64,000 nucleotides of DNA, from assembly GCA_963841855.1 (NCBI GenBank), contig CAWJEJ010000001.1:62001-126000 (forward strand), written 5' to 3'. The notes below the pieces were generated by a model. It was not told the DNA's origin. It did no database searches and was given only the letters and a program-made list of their open reading frames with translations. Positions 25,320 to 33,643 of the stretch are shown in pieces (position 1 is the stretch's first letter; every line of letters begins with the position of its first letter). The position numbers and the translations under genes were made by a program. This DNA comes from CAXBBB01 sp963841855 (lineage in GTDB: Bacteria; Bacteroidota; Rhodothermia; Rhodothermales; BA12).

Positions 25320-25931
25320 TTGAACGACTTCGCCCTCCGCTCTCTATGGCGCCTGACTGCGCTGCTCGTCGCGACGCTGCTCGTCGTCGGTGGCTTCGTC
25401 GTTCTCGCTCACGCGTTCGACGCGATAGGTCCGATCCGGTGGACCGGGGGCGATCAGTTAGAGTTCGGGCTCGACCTGACCACGCTCTCGATGCGGATGC
25501 GCTGGCTGTGGGGCCTGGGCGGAGCCGTCGCCTGCCTATTCGGGCTGTTCTTCTTCTCCCTCGCCATCGCCAAGACCGAGCAGGCGCGCGATCGCTCGTC
25601 GCGTGTTCGGCTGAGCGGCGCATCACGGACCGGACTCTACGGATCGGGCGAGGTGACGGTGGGGCTGGACAGCCTGCACGCACTCATCGTCCACACCGCC
25701 GAGCGCGACCCTTCGGTGCGCGAGGCTCGGTGCAAACTGACAATGAGCAAGGCGGGCTGGATACTCGCCTGCCACCTGTCGGTCGTGCCGGACGCGTCGA
25801 TTCCCGATGTCGCCAAGCGGGTCAAGGCGGACGTCATGCGCACGCTCGAACACCACACGGGCTTGCCTGTCGTCCGCGCTGACCTCGACGTGGCCGGTTT
25901 TTCTCTCGACGCTCGCACCCGCGTCCACTAA
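25320..25931 (+). CDS. AmaP-like alkaline-shock membrane anchor protein
   Basis: 203 aa, TTG start. Two N-terminal TM helices (LTALLVATLLVVGGFVVLAHAF ~11-32; WLWGLGGAVACLFGLFFFSLAIA ~60-82) are followed by a cytoplasmic domain (GSGEVTVGLDSLHALIVHTAERDPSVREARCKLTMSKAGWILACHLSVVPDASIPDVAKRVKADVMRTLEHHTGLPV) with the fold pattern of AmaP, itself Asp23-like. In Staphylococcus AmaP anchors Asp23 to the membrane. No Met lies before TM1, so TTG 25320 is needed to keep the first helix. Gap of 72 bp from the gene upstream and 11 bp from the small membrane protein downstream. Confidence 0.78.
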   Translation: MNDFALRSLWRLTALLVATLLVVGGFVVLAHAFDAIGPIRWTGGDQLEFGLDLTTLSMRMRWLWGLGGAVACLFGLFFFSLAIAKTEQARDRSSRVRLSGASRTGLYGSGEVTVGLDSLHALIVHTAERDPSVREARCKLTMSKAGWILACHLSVVPDASIPDVAKRVKADVMRTLEHHTGLPVVRADLDVAGFSLDARTRVH

Positions 25932-25942
25932 CGCAGACCGAC

Positions 25943-26263
25943 ATGGGACCCAGCGATCCATTCGCCACCACTTCAGCACCGCCAGCCGAGCCCGCTCCTC
26001 CGCCGATCTCTGCGCCTGCGGATCCGTTTCGAGTCCAAACGCGCGAGTCGCCGCTTGTGCCCGCTCGCCCGCTCAGCCGCAAAGTGCTCGTCGGCGCGGC
26101 GATCGGAGCGTTTATAGGATTGCTGGCCGTCACCCTGTCTGCGGGCGAACTCTTCTTCGTACTTGCATGCGGGCTGCTGGGCGCTGCTCTGGCCGTCGTC
26201 CTTCAAAGCGCCTTCCCCGATGGCGTCGACGTGCAGGCCGCCTGGCGTGCTCTCCGCCGCTGA
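25943..26263 (+). CDS. Small membrane protein (DUF2273-like position in the Asp23 cassette)
   Basis: 106 aa. A Pro/Ala-rich, disordered-looking N-terminus (~1-47) is followed by two close TM helices (KVLVGAAIGAFIGLLAVTL and LFFVLACGLLGAALAVVLQ) and a short basic tail. Asp23/AmaP operons of Firmicutes carry a small two-helix DUF2273 protein; this one has the same position and topology but is longer at the N-terminus. Family membership is inferred from topology and context, not from a clear motif. Confidence 0.7.
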   Translation: MGPSDPFATTSAPPAEPAPPPISAPADPFRVQTRESPLVPARPLSRKVLVGAAIGAFIGLLAVTLSAGELFFVLACGLLGAALAVVLQSAFPDGVDVQAAWRALRR

Positions 26264-26294
26264 CTTTTCCTCCTCCTCACCAAACCCGATCCCC

Positions 26295-26789
26295 ATGGCT
26301 ACCCAAACCAAATCCTCCTCACCCGCCGCCCAGAGCGGTGACGCTTCGGCCGCACTCGTTCCCGGGGCTTCGGTGCTGTTGGGCGAGGACGGCAAGACCG
26401 TCGTCCACAACCAGGTCGTCGCCAAAATCGCCGGGCTGGCAGTCCAGGAGATCGAAGGCGTCCACCGGTTGGTGCCGTTCGGCCCCGGCCAGACCGTCTC
26501 GTCGTTCGCCAAGACGATCACGCGCTCGTCGATGCACGAACTGGGCGTCAACGTCGAAGTCGGTCAGAAAGAGGCCGCCGTCGACGTGCGCATCATCTCG
26601 GCCTACGGTGCGTCGATCCCCGCGATTGCCGAAGGGATCCGCCGCAACGTGTCCAACCGGATTGAGTCGATGACGGGCCTGACCGTCGTCGAGGTCAACA
26701 TCGACGTGATCGATCTGTATTTCCCCGATTCGGACGACGGTCCCGCCGATCCCGCGCCGACGCGTCCGCTGGAACCGCGCGTGCTCTGA
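26295..26789 (+). CDS. Asp23/Gls24 family envelope stress response protein
   Basis: 164 aa from ATG 26295. Full-length Asp23 domain: VHNQVVAKIAGLAVQEIEGVHRLVPFG (~36-62), MHELGVNVEVGQKEAAVDVRIISAYGASIPAIAEGIRRNVSNRIESMTGLTVVEVNIDVIDLYFP (~79-143), then an acidic/Pro-rich tail. No signal peptide or TM helix, so it is cytoplasmic and probably recruited to the membrane by the AmaP-like protein upstream. Such cassettes are best known in Firmicutes and Actinobacteria, so their presence in a Bacteroidota-like genome is notable. Last gene of the set. Confidence 0.88.
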   Translation: MATQTKSSSPAAQSGDASAALVPGASVLLGEDGKTVVHNQVVAKIAGLAVQEIEGVHRLVPFGPGQTVSSFAKTITRSSMHELGVNVEVGQKEAAVDVRIISAYGASIPAIAEGIRRNVSNRIESMTGLTVVEVNIDVIDLYFPDSDDGPADPAPTRPLEPRVL

Positions 26790-26802
26790 GCGTTGGCGCT
26801 CG

Positions 26803-26810
26803 TACCTTTG
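26803..26810 (+). promoter_or_regulatory. TAnnTTTG element before the lipoprotein/OMP genes
   Basis: TACCTTTG, an exact -7 consensus match, lies 13 bp after the Asp23 stop and about 114 bp before the lipoprotein GTG at 26924. Its context is identical over 13 bases to the element before the UbiA-like gene. It would start a new transcript for the downstream outer-membrane genes. Confidence 0.45.
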
Positions 26811-26923
26811 TGCTGACACGATCGCGCCGCCTCTTCTGTCTGAGACATCTTCTCCGCCGATCCACTCGTTTCCTCTGGTACTTCGCAGCCGCTCCTGGCC
26901 CACGTCTAACTTCTCCTTCCGCC

Positions 26924-27454
26924 GTGACTCGCTTTCTGCCCCTCCTCGTTCTCCTTCTTCTCACCACGACCTCGTGCGACTCGGACGACGGGCCCACAGG
27001 CTCCGACGTCGACGGCCGCTACCGTGCCACATCCATCACGTTCACGCAGGAGAATGGAGGCACCCTCCCGATCGGAACCGTCGATGTGCTCTCGTTCATA
27101 GCCGAGGAGGCGAGCGGGCTCCCCGTCTTCACAGTCGACCTGTTCGGCCGCGACCGCGACTACACGGTCGCCTTCCAGCTTGCCAACGACAACAGCCGCT
27201 CGTCCATCAGAGGCTCGTTCTCGAGCAAGTCGAACAACCGCATCGAACTCGACCTGGGCGACGATCCGGACGCGCCTCGCCTGCTGCTTCCGTCGCCGCT
27301 CAGCCTCACGTCGAGCACGGACCGCGCCGCTCTCACGGGTGCGCCGACGGTCACGGTGACGTGCCAGCAGGTTGCCGCTTTGGGTGATGCTCGGTTCAAC
27401 GGCGCGCAGTGCAGCGCTGTAGGACGCCTCTCGATCACGCTCGAGCGCGAGTAA
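26924..27454 (+). CDS. Putative lipoprotein of unknown function
   Basis: 176 aa, GTG start chosen so that the protein begins with its signal (VTRFLPLLVLLLLTTTSC, lipobox TTSC at ~15-18). Upstream in-frame codons to 26810 would bury the signal. The mature part (DGRYRATSITFTQENGG, VAFQLANDNSRSSIRGSF, NNRIELDLGDD) alternates strand-like hydrophobic and polar residues, suggesting a small beta-barrel or sandwich. Two later Cys are present (TCQQV and QCSAV). No family recognised. Precedes the multi-barrel OMP by 50 bp, probably in the same unit. Confidence 0.72.
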   Translation: MTRFLPLLVLLLLTTTSCDSDDGPTGSDVDGRYRATSITFTQENGGTLPIGTVDVLSFIAEEASGLPVFTVDLFGRDRDYTVAFQLANDNSRSSIRGSFSSKSNNRIELDLGDDPDAPRLLLPSPLSLTSSTDRAALTGAPTVTVTCQQVAALGDARFNGAQCSAVGRLSITLERE

Positions 27455-27504
27455 GCGCTCGCAACCTTCCCCCCCGCGCGCCCCGCGCCACCACTTTCCC
27501 ACCC

Positions 27505-29868
27505 ATGCGCTTTTCTATTCTCGTCCTTTTGGCATTCGCCCTAGCCTTTCCGGCAGCGGCCCAGGTGACCGGCATCTCCTACACCGCGGCACCCGTCGGC
27601 GTGCGTCTCCTCTCGGGAGACAATACCGGCTTGTCCAACGGATACCTCTATGGAGGAGCGCTAGGATTGGGGTTTGGCGAGTACCTCGAAGTGTCGGGCG
27701 TCTACCTGCGCAGCACGGATATCACGACCGAGTTCTCGGACTACAACGTCGATCCGTTCACGCGCAGCATTCTCGAGGGTCAGGCCGAAGGGTTCGACGT
27801 GGATCTGGAGCAGTATGGCACGCGGCTGCGACTGACCGTCGGCAGAGGCAGCCTGCTGCCGTTCATCGTCGGCGGGACGGGCGTGCTGCGCTTCGACAAC
27901 GGCTCGACCGATTCCGAGGCCATCTTCGCCGAAGCGGGCGTGGGCATCACGTTCGCCTTCCAGGATCGCTACACGATCACGGTCGAGGGATCGCGGCTGG
28001 GCTACCGCTACAATCCCTATGCAACGTTCGATCTGGGCAACACGGCGGCTCTGCCCACGACGAGCGAACTCAACCAGATCCGCCGTGTCTACTCGAACGC
28101 CATCACGGCTACGGCGCGCGTCTACCTGGGTGGAAGGGCACGCGGCGAGTTGACCGAAACCGATCTGGCGGTCCGCGAGCAGCTGCGCAGGCCGCGCGTG
28201 TTCGCCGAACCCTCCTATGGCATCATTCAGTTCAGCGACGACTTGGTGGGCCTGCCCAACGATCAGCCCGTCTTGGGCCTTCAGGCGGGCATCGACCTGG
28301 GTCCGTACGTCGGCCTGCGCGGCTTCTACCTGCGCGCGACCGATGAGGACGAACTGTTCAGTAATCCGACCGAATTTCGCGACTTGGCGCTCTATGGCGC
28401 CGAGATCAACTTCCGCTTCTCAAGTGAACTGGCAGGCGGCCTGACGCCATATCTGCTGCTGGGTGGCGGCTACATGGATGTCGGCAACGGGTACCGGGCT
28501 GGCAGCAGTCTCCTCGCAGCCCCCGAGAGCCGCTACTTCGCGATGGGCGGCGGCGGTGTCGACGTGGCGTTGAACAGCGCGTTTCGCCTCAAAGCAGGCG
28601 TCCGCGCGCTGCTGATGTCCAACGAAGACGCCGACCAGGTCAGCGACCCGGCCAGCGTCTACTACAGCCTGATGCCCACCGCGGGCGTAGAGTTCAGCTT
28701 GGGTGGAGGGTCGCCCTCTTCGGCTCGCCGCGACATTCGGGACGCCCAGGAGCGCGAGTTGGAGCGCCAGGCGCGCGAGGCAGGTCTAGCCGTCGGAGCG
28801 CGCGAGGCACAGCTGGACTCGCTCCGGCTCGCATATGACTTGGCGCGAGCCGAAGCCGAACTCGTCGGCCAACTCACACCCGAGCAGGTGGCCGAACGCG
28901 CGGCGCTCGAGGCGCAGATCGCAACTCTCCAGGCCGAAGCCGGACTTCCGGTGACGGCTCCTGTTGCCGCTCCCGCCCCCGCCAGGTCCAACCTGAGCGC
29001 GCGGACGATGGAAGTGCCCATTCCCGAGAACGGCGAGATCTATATCCGCTTCGGCGGTGACGCAGGCGAGACCGCTGCGGCGCCCGTCGTCATCGCCACG
29101 CCTCAGGGACTCGCCGTTGCAGGCCAGCCAGCTGCCGGTCAGCCCGCGGCTCAGCCAGGCGCTGCCGTGTCGACCGAAGAGCAGGTCGCTCAGGTCGTGC
29201 GGCAGACGCTCGCCGCCGACAGCGCGCGCGTCTCGCAGCAGCGCATAGGTGTAGACGGGCTGGTTCAGCGCGAGTTGGACGATCGGCTGCGTCAAGAGCG
29301 GGCCACAAACGAACTGACCGCTCGCCTCGAAGCGCGCATCGCCGAGTTGGAAGGCCGTCTGTCCTCGCAGATCGCTGCGGGGAACGCCAATGCCGCTGGC
29401 GGCGGTACGACCACGGTCGTCGTCGACGAAGAAGGCGCTGGTGGTTTTTCGCTGACGCGTGTCGGTAGCCGCAGCATCTCGAACGTTTACCCGGTCCTGG
29501 GCATTCGTACAGGCGAAGGTCAGACGCAAGGCCAGTTCGCCATTAGGGGCGAGTATCGCACGGTCACGAGAACCGGCGCCATCTTCGTGCCCGAGATCGG
29601 GTTCGGATTTGCGGACGGTGTGTCGCTTTCGCTCTTGGGCAACTTCTTTTTTCAAAACGAGCGCAACTTCGGACGCGGATTGCAGCCCTACTACGGCATC
29701 GGCGGCGGCCTGCTGACCCGCAACGGCTTTAGCGGAACCGGACTGGCGCTCAACCTCGCCGTCGGAGCCGACTATCCGCTCGGCCCGGGCGCGCTCGTGG
29801 GCGAGATATCGACGCTCGACCTGTTTCAGTATACCCGCGTGCTGTTCGGCTACAAACTGAGCTTCTGA
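27505..29868 (+). CDS. Large outer-membrane protein with three barrel-like regions and coiled-coil linkers
   Basis: 787 aa. Signal peptide MRFSILVLLAFALAFPAAAQ. Residues ~21-230 and ~235-405 are two related OMP-barrel-like regions (GVRLLSGDNTGLSNGYLYGG; YLEVSGVYLRSTD against YVGLRGFYLRATD; both with L(L)PFIVGGTG or LTPYLLLGGG). Residues ~415-490 are a long Arg/Glu/Ala coiled coil. An IPENGEIYIRFGG strand and a second coiled coil (~570-640) lead into a C-terminal barrel-like region (~665-787) ending in YKLSF, a terminal Phe as in many OMPs. Its stop overlaps the ATG of the OmpA-like gene (TGATG). Probably a surface or peptidoglycan-spanning structural protein; no named family recognised. Confidence 0.8.
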   Translation: MRFSILVLLAFALAFPAAAQVTGISYTAAPVGVRLLSGDNTGLSNGYLYGGALGLGFGEYLEVSGVYLRSTDITTEFSDYNVDPFTRSILEGQAEGFDVDLEQYGTRLRLTVGRGSLLPFIVGGTGVLRFDNGSTDSEAIFAEAGVGITFAFQDRYTITVEGSRLGYRYNPYATFDLGNTAALPTTSELNQIRRVYSNAITATARVYLGGRARGELTETDLAVREQLRRPRVFAEPSYGIIQFSDDLVGLPNDQPVLGLQAGIDLGPYVGLRGFYLRATDEDELFSNPTEFRDLALYGAEINFRFSSELAGGLTPYLLLGGGYMDVGNGYRAGSSLLAAPESRYFAMGGGGVDVALNSAFRLKAGVRALLMSNEDADQVSDPASVYYSLMPTAGVEFSLGGGSPSSARRDIRDAQERELERQAREAGLAVGAREAQLDSLRLAYDLARAEAELVGQLTPEQVAERAALEAQIATLQAEAGLPVTAPVAAPAPARSNLSARTMEVPIPENGEIYIRFGGDAGETAAAPVVIATPQGLAVAGQPAAGQPAAQPGAAVSTEEQVAQVVRQTLAADSARVSQQRIGVDGLVQRELDDRLRQERATNELTARLEARIAELEGRLSSQIAAGNANAAGGGTTTVVVDEEGAGGFSLTRVGSRSISNVYPVLGIRTGEGQTQGQFAIRGEYRTVTRTGAIFVPEIGFGFADGVSLSLLGNFFFQNERNFGRGLQPYYGIGGGLLTRNGFSGTGLALNLAVGADYPLGPGALVGEISTLDLFQYTRVLFGYKLSF

Positions 29869-30704
29869 TGCGGATCGCCCTGTCCCTTTTGGTTGGAGCA
29901 CTGCTCCTGATTGCCACTCCCGATGCGCGTAGCCAGGAGGTAGCGGCGCCCGCCGTTCGGACAGCCTCGCCGATCGTGGGAAGCGGAGTCGAGCGCGTGC
30001 GGCAGCGTCTAAACCGGTCGCGACCGCCCGCCTACATAATTCTCGTTCCTCAACCCGCAGCGCCTGCTGCCGCGCCGGCGACCGCGACGGTGCGCGTCGA
30101 TCCCGCGACGGGCGAGCGCATCCGATATGTGCCAGTCCCATACGCCGTGCCTTCAGGCTCTGCGCCTTCCCAGGTCGTGCGGATCGAGCGGCCAGCAGGC
30201 TTCGTCCCCGCTCCCGGTGCGTTCGGAACGCCCGACTCGTCCAACGCTGCTCCGTCCCTGCGCGCGGATCTGACGCCCAGAAACGGCGTCGCGGCTCTTC
30301 CTCGCGCCGCGATCCAAAGTGTGCAGGAGGTCGAGCGGGCGCTCTTCGAGACGGGGCTGTTTCGCGCTATTGGCGTCAACTTCGAGTTTGGCAAGAGCGG
30401 ACTACTCGAGGGCGCCGACGCACTCGTCGACCCGGTCGGCGACGTGCTTCAGCGCTATCCGACGCTGCAAATCGAAGTCGCTGGACACACCGATTCGGTC
30501 GGCGGCGACGCGTTCAACCAGCGGCTGAGCGAGGCGCGCGCCCGGACCATCGTCGCCTATCTGGTCGACCGCTGGGGCATCGACCCGTCGCGCCTCGTGG
30601 CGACCGGATACGGCGAAACGCAGCCGCTCGTGTCGAACGACAACCCGACGGGCCGCACCCTCAACCGACGCGTCGAGTTTCGCGTGGTCGAGATCATCCG
30701 CTAG
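29868..30704 (+). CDS. OmpA-family peptidoglycan-binding protein
   Basis: 278 aa. Signal peptide, Pro/Ala-rich middle (PPAYIILVPQPAAPAAAPATA), and a C-terminal OmpA domain (~160-278): IGVNFEFGKSGLL, LQIEVAGHTDSVGGDAFNQRLSEARARTIVAYLVDRWGIDPSRLVATGYGETQPLVSNDNPTGRTLNRRVEFRV. The Asp of HTDS and the Arg of NRRVEF, which grip meso-diaminopimelate, are present. It has no barrel of its own and may tether the coupled multi-barrel OMP to the cell wall. Start at 29868 is fixed by the TGATG overlap. Confidence 0.9.
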   Translation: MRIALSLLVGALLLIATPDARSQEVAAPAVRTASPIVGSGVERVRQRLNRSRPPAYIILVPQPAAPAAAPATATVRVDPATGERIRYVPVPYAVPSGSAPSQVVRIERPAGFVPAPGAFGTPDSSNAAPSLRADLTPRNGVAALPRAAIQSVQEVERALFETGLFRAIGVNFEFGKSGLLEGADALVDPVGDVLQRYPTLQIEVAGHTDSVGGDAFNQRLSEARARTIVAYLVDRWGIDPSRLVATGYGETQPLVSNDNPTGRTLNRRVEFRVVEIIR

Positions 30705-30721
30705 CCCTAGTCGCGGCGCCC

Positions 30722-31891
30722 ATGCCGATGCCCTCCGCTACCGACCGCATTCGAGCGGACCATGCCGACGACCTCTTCGTCCTCGCGCAGCTTGCCTCAC
30801 CCGACGGGCGAACCGCAGCTCGGCACGTCGCCGAAGTGCTTGCCACAGCTGACATCGCCGCTGCCGCCGACATCGAGGAGGAGCGTCAACTGCTCGTTCG
30901 CGCGCTTCTCGAACGCGTCGAGACCGCCGGAGACGAGACGGCCGACGCACCGTCTCCCCTCGCGCGCGCCCAACTCAGCCGGGTCGTCGGAGAGCGACTG
31001 CCTGTCGTGCTTTCGGGGCTGGAGCACACCGATCGAGTGCTCTTAGGCATGCGGTTCGTGCAAGACCTCAGCTCCGCTCAGGTCGCTGGGCAGTTGGGAC
31101 TGGAAGATGCCGATGTCAGCCGCCGAGAAGAGCACCTCACGGCCGAAATCCGCCAGGCGCTCCTCTCGGGCGCGGCGCCTTATGAACTTGATGCGCTCAG
31201 CGCTCACCTCACCACCGAAGAGCTTCGCCGTGCCATCGGCCACACACTCGGCAGCGACCTGCAAGCTCTGCCACCGTCTCTCCGCTCTTCTCCGCCGCCG
31301 GTCCAGGCGCAGGCCTCGCCTTCCAAACCCGCTGGCATGAGCCGGCTGCTCCTAGCGGGCTACCTGACGCTGGCTCTAGCCGTCACGCTGCTGACTGTCT
31401 ACGCCGTAACGCGCGCGCAGCCTTCGGCCACGGGCGAGACCGATGCCCTCACCCTGGCCGCCCGCCAAGCCGCGTCCGTAGACCTGCTGGTCGAGACAAA
31501 TGAGTCGGAGAGAGCGGCTCAGTTCGCGCGCGATCACAGCGGCTTCTCATTCGTGTTGCCGACGCTCGACGGCTACCAGATGCGCGGAGTGACACTCCAC
31601 GAGCTGGCGACGGGCGTTTCGGTACCCGCTTTCGGACTGGGTGACGAGTCGGGCGAAGAGGTGATCGTCTTCACGTTTCCCTATTCGCTGCTCGACCGCG
31701 CCGGAGGCCACCTAACGCTCACTTCCGCCACCCGCACGGCGCTCGAAGCGCAGGACGCCGTCGCCATCTACCCGTTCGGCAAAACGCACGCGCTCGTCTG
31801 GCGGCACCGCGACGATGTGTTCGTGGCCGTTACGGACGGAGATCCCGACGCTCTGAGCACGCGCATCGTGTGGGAGAGGGCTGACGGCTGA
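30722..31891 (+). CDS. Membrane protein with sigma-region-4-like N-terminal segment
   Basis: 389 aa. The N-terminal ~205 residues are soluble and helical. Within them, ~95-150 (LSGLEHTDRVLLGMRFVQDLSSAQVAGQLGLEDADVSRREEHLTAEIRQALL) follow the sigma-70 region 4 pattern, with a helix-turn-helix at SSAQVAGQLGLEDADVSRR. A TM helix is at ~212-234 (LLLAGYLTLALAVTLLTVYAVT). The remaining ~155 residues are predicted extracytoplasmic and resemble part of an anti-sigma/zinc-finger-type sensor only in topology. A membrane-tethered transcription regulator is a reasonable inference. Follows the OmpA gene by 17 bp; its stop is 6 bp from a convergent kinase gene. Confidence 0.72.
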   Translation: MPMPSATDRIRADHADDLFVLAQLASPDGRTAARHVAEVLATADIAAAADIEEERQLLVRALLERVETAGDETADAPSPLARAQLSRVVGERLPVVLSGLEHTDRVLLGMRFVQDLSSAQVAGQLGLEDADVSRREEHLTAEIRQALLSGAAPYELDALSAHLTTEELRRAIGHTLGSDLQALPPSLRSSPPPVQAQASPSKPAGMSRLLLAGYLTLALAVTLLTVYAVTRAQPSATGETDALTLAARQAASVDLLVETNESERAAQFARDHSGFSFVLPTLDGYQMRGVTLHELATGVSVPAFGLGDESGEEVIVFTFPYSLLDRAGGHLTLTSATRTALEAQDAVAIYPFGKTHALVWRHRDDVFVAVTDGDPDALSTRIVWERADG

Positions 31892-31897
31892 AATCCG

Positions 31898-33253
31898 TCA
31901 CGGCTGCTCTGCCAGCGGCAACTCGACTCGGAATGTCGTGCCGCTGTCCTCGCCGACGCGAGAGGTGAGAAGCCGGATGCGCCCGCCATGATAGTCCTCG
32001 ACGATGCGCTTCGCTAGGCTCAGGCCCAGTCCCCAGCCGCGCTTCTTACTGCTGTACCCCGGCCGAAACACGTTTCCGAAATCTGAACGCGGGATGCCTT
32101 TGCCGGTATCCGACACGTCGACGACCGCCTCGCCGCTCTGCCGCGCCACGCGAATGGAGATTCGGCCCCCGTCGCGGTCCATCGCGTCGACTGCGTTCTT
32201 GAGCAAGTTCTCGATCACCCACGAGAACAACTCAGAGTTGAGCGCCACGATCAGGCCCTGCGGAACGGACACGTCCAGCTCGACGGCGCGGCCCAGGCTG
32301 GGTAGGCGGCGCCTGATGTATGCTGCCGTGTCTTCGATGGCGATGTCGAGCGGTTGCGCGCTCAGTTTGGGCAGCGACCCGATGTCGGAGAAGCGCGACG
32401 TGACGCGGAGCAGGCGCTGAGTGTCGGCTTCGATCTCGTCGACGGCTTCGGCCTGATCGGGCGCGAGAGGCGTCGAGCGCAGCAGTTCGGTCCACCCCAT
32501 CAACCCGGAGAGAGGCGTTCCCAACTGGTGCGCCGCCTCTTTGGCCATGCCCACCCACAGGCTGCCCTGCTCGCTTCGCCGGACGTACGAAAACCCGGCG
32601 TACCCGATCAGCACGAAAATCCCCACCACGCCCAACTGCACGAACGGAAACACCCGTAGTTCGCTGACGAGTTGCGAGTTGCCGTAGTACAGGCGCTGGT
32701 CGATTTTCAGCGTGTCGTTCGACTCAATCTGAATCTGAATCGGCTCGCGGTCCTCCCTCATCTCCGCGGCGAGACGGGTTAGACTGACAGAGAGGAGCGA
32801 GTCCGCGACGGGATCACCGGTAAACGCCGAATCGGCGGGGACGTTGAGCCACGTGTTGGGCGAACCGTCTCTGTTGAGCAGCACGACGGGAATGCCGAAG
32901 CGGTTGGGCAGGGTAATGCGGTCCGTGAGGAAATCAATGTCGGGCGTTTGCGCTGTCCGCGCGTAGCGAATCGCCGAGACGAAACGCACCCGCTCGCCTT
33001 CCGACAGTTCGGGATCCGCCTCGACGTATGCGATCAGTTCGTCCAGCGCTTGCCCTCCTTCGACCGACTGCGACGACTGCGCCGCTTTGGTAAGCTCTTG
33101 AATTACATCGGCCCACAGATCGACCAGATATGCCTCCCGGTCTACTAGCAGTCCGACGACGCGCTGCGTGTAGAACAGCGAAGCCAGCGCGATCACGATG
33201 GCGAAGACGATCAAGCCGCGCTTGAGGGAGATCGAGTGGCGGTACGCGCGCAT
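31898..33253 (-). CDS. Membrane-bound sensor histidine kinase
   Basis: 451 aa. TM1 at ~12-32 (GLIVFAIVIALASLFYTQRVV), a ~170-residue extracytoplasmic sensor region without recognised family, TM2 at ~208-228 (LGVVGIFVLIGYAGFSYVRR), then HisKA with AKEAAHQLGTPLSGLMGWTELL (phospho-accepting His ~246) and a HATPase domain with N box NLLKNAVDAMDRDGG, G1 VSDTGKGIP and G2 KRGWGLGLSLAKRIVEDYHGG. No response regulator is adjacent, so it is an orphan kinase here. Its stop converges within 6 bp on the sigma-like membrane protein. Confidence 0.92.
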   Translation of the reverse strand: MRAYRHSISLKRGLIVFAIVIALASLFYTQRVVGLLVDREAYLVDLWADVIQELTKAAQSSQSVEGGQALDELIAYVEADPELSEGERVRFVSAIRYARTAQTPDIDFLTDRITLPNRFGIPVVLLNRDGSPNTWLNVPADSAFTGDPVADSLLSVSLTRLAAEMREDREPIQIQIESNDTLKIDQRLYYGNSQLVSELRVFPFVQLGVVGIFVLIGYAGFSYVRRSEQGSLWVGMAKEAAHQLGTPLSGLMGWTELLRSTPLAPDQAEAVDEIEADTQRLLRVTSRFSDIGSLPKLSAQPLDIAIEDTAAYIRRRLPSLGRAVELDVSVPQGLIVALNSELFSWVIENLLKNAVDAMDRDGGRISIRVARQSGEAVVDVSDTGKGIPRSDFGNVFRPGYSSKKRGWGLGLSLAKRIVEDYHGGRIRLLTSRVGEDSGTTFRVELPLAEQP

Positions 33254-33335
33254 AGGTGTGGACAGGAGAACGCCAAACTAACGCGCAAAGCTCGGTGCGG
33301 GGCGCATTGGGTGCGCTCGCCAGGTCTGCCGCTAT

Positions 33336-33632
33336 CTATCGGTCGGCGTCTCCAGGCTCCACCGCTCCGGCGGAGTGGGGCGCGTCTGTCCAGTGGGCGT
33401 CGACGACGTTTCCCGATTTGCCCTCGCGGAACGCGCGTTCTGACTCAGCCGCGACGCGAGCGGCGCGCCTCAGCACCAAGTCGATCCCGCGAGCGGCCAA
33501 GTCCCCGGCTGCGGCGAGAGTGAAGACGGTTTTGCCCAGTCCGTTCAATTTGTCGAAGTGGACCGGAGAAGCGTCCGCGCGAGCGTCCTCCTCGTCTGGC
33601 GAGCCGACGGATTGCGGGTAGCTGTTCGACAT
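33336..33632 (-). CDS. Small helical protein of unknown function
   Basis: 98 aa. Acidic N-terminus, then an amphipathic helix region (LNGLGKTVFTLAAAGDLAARGIDLVLRRAARVAAESERAFREGK, ~28-72) and a polar tail. No signal or TM helix. It starts 11 bp after the phasin-like gene upstream on the same strand, so it is probably co-transcribed. Function unknown; coding potential judged from spacing, codon use and a plausible start. Confidence 0.6.
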   Translation of the reverse strand: MSNSYPQSVGSPDEEDARADASPVHFDKLNGLGKTVFTLAAAGDLAARGIDLVLRRAARVAAESERAFREGKSGNVVDAHWTDAPHSAGAVEPGDADR

Positions 33633-33643
33633 GGCGATGCGGC

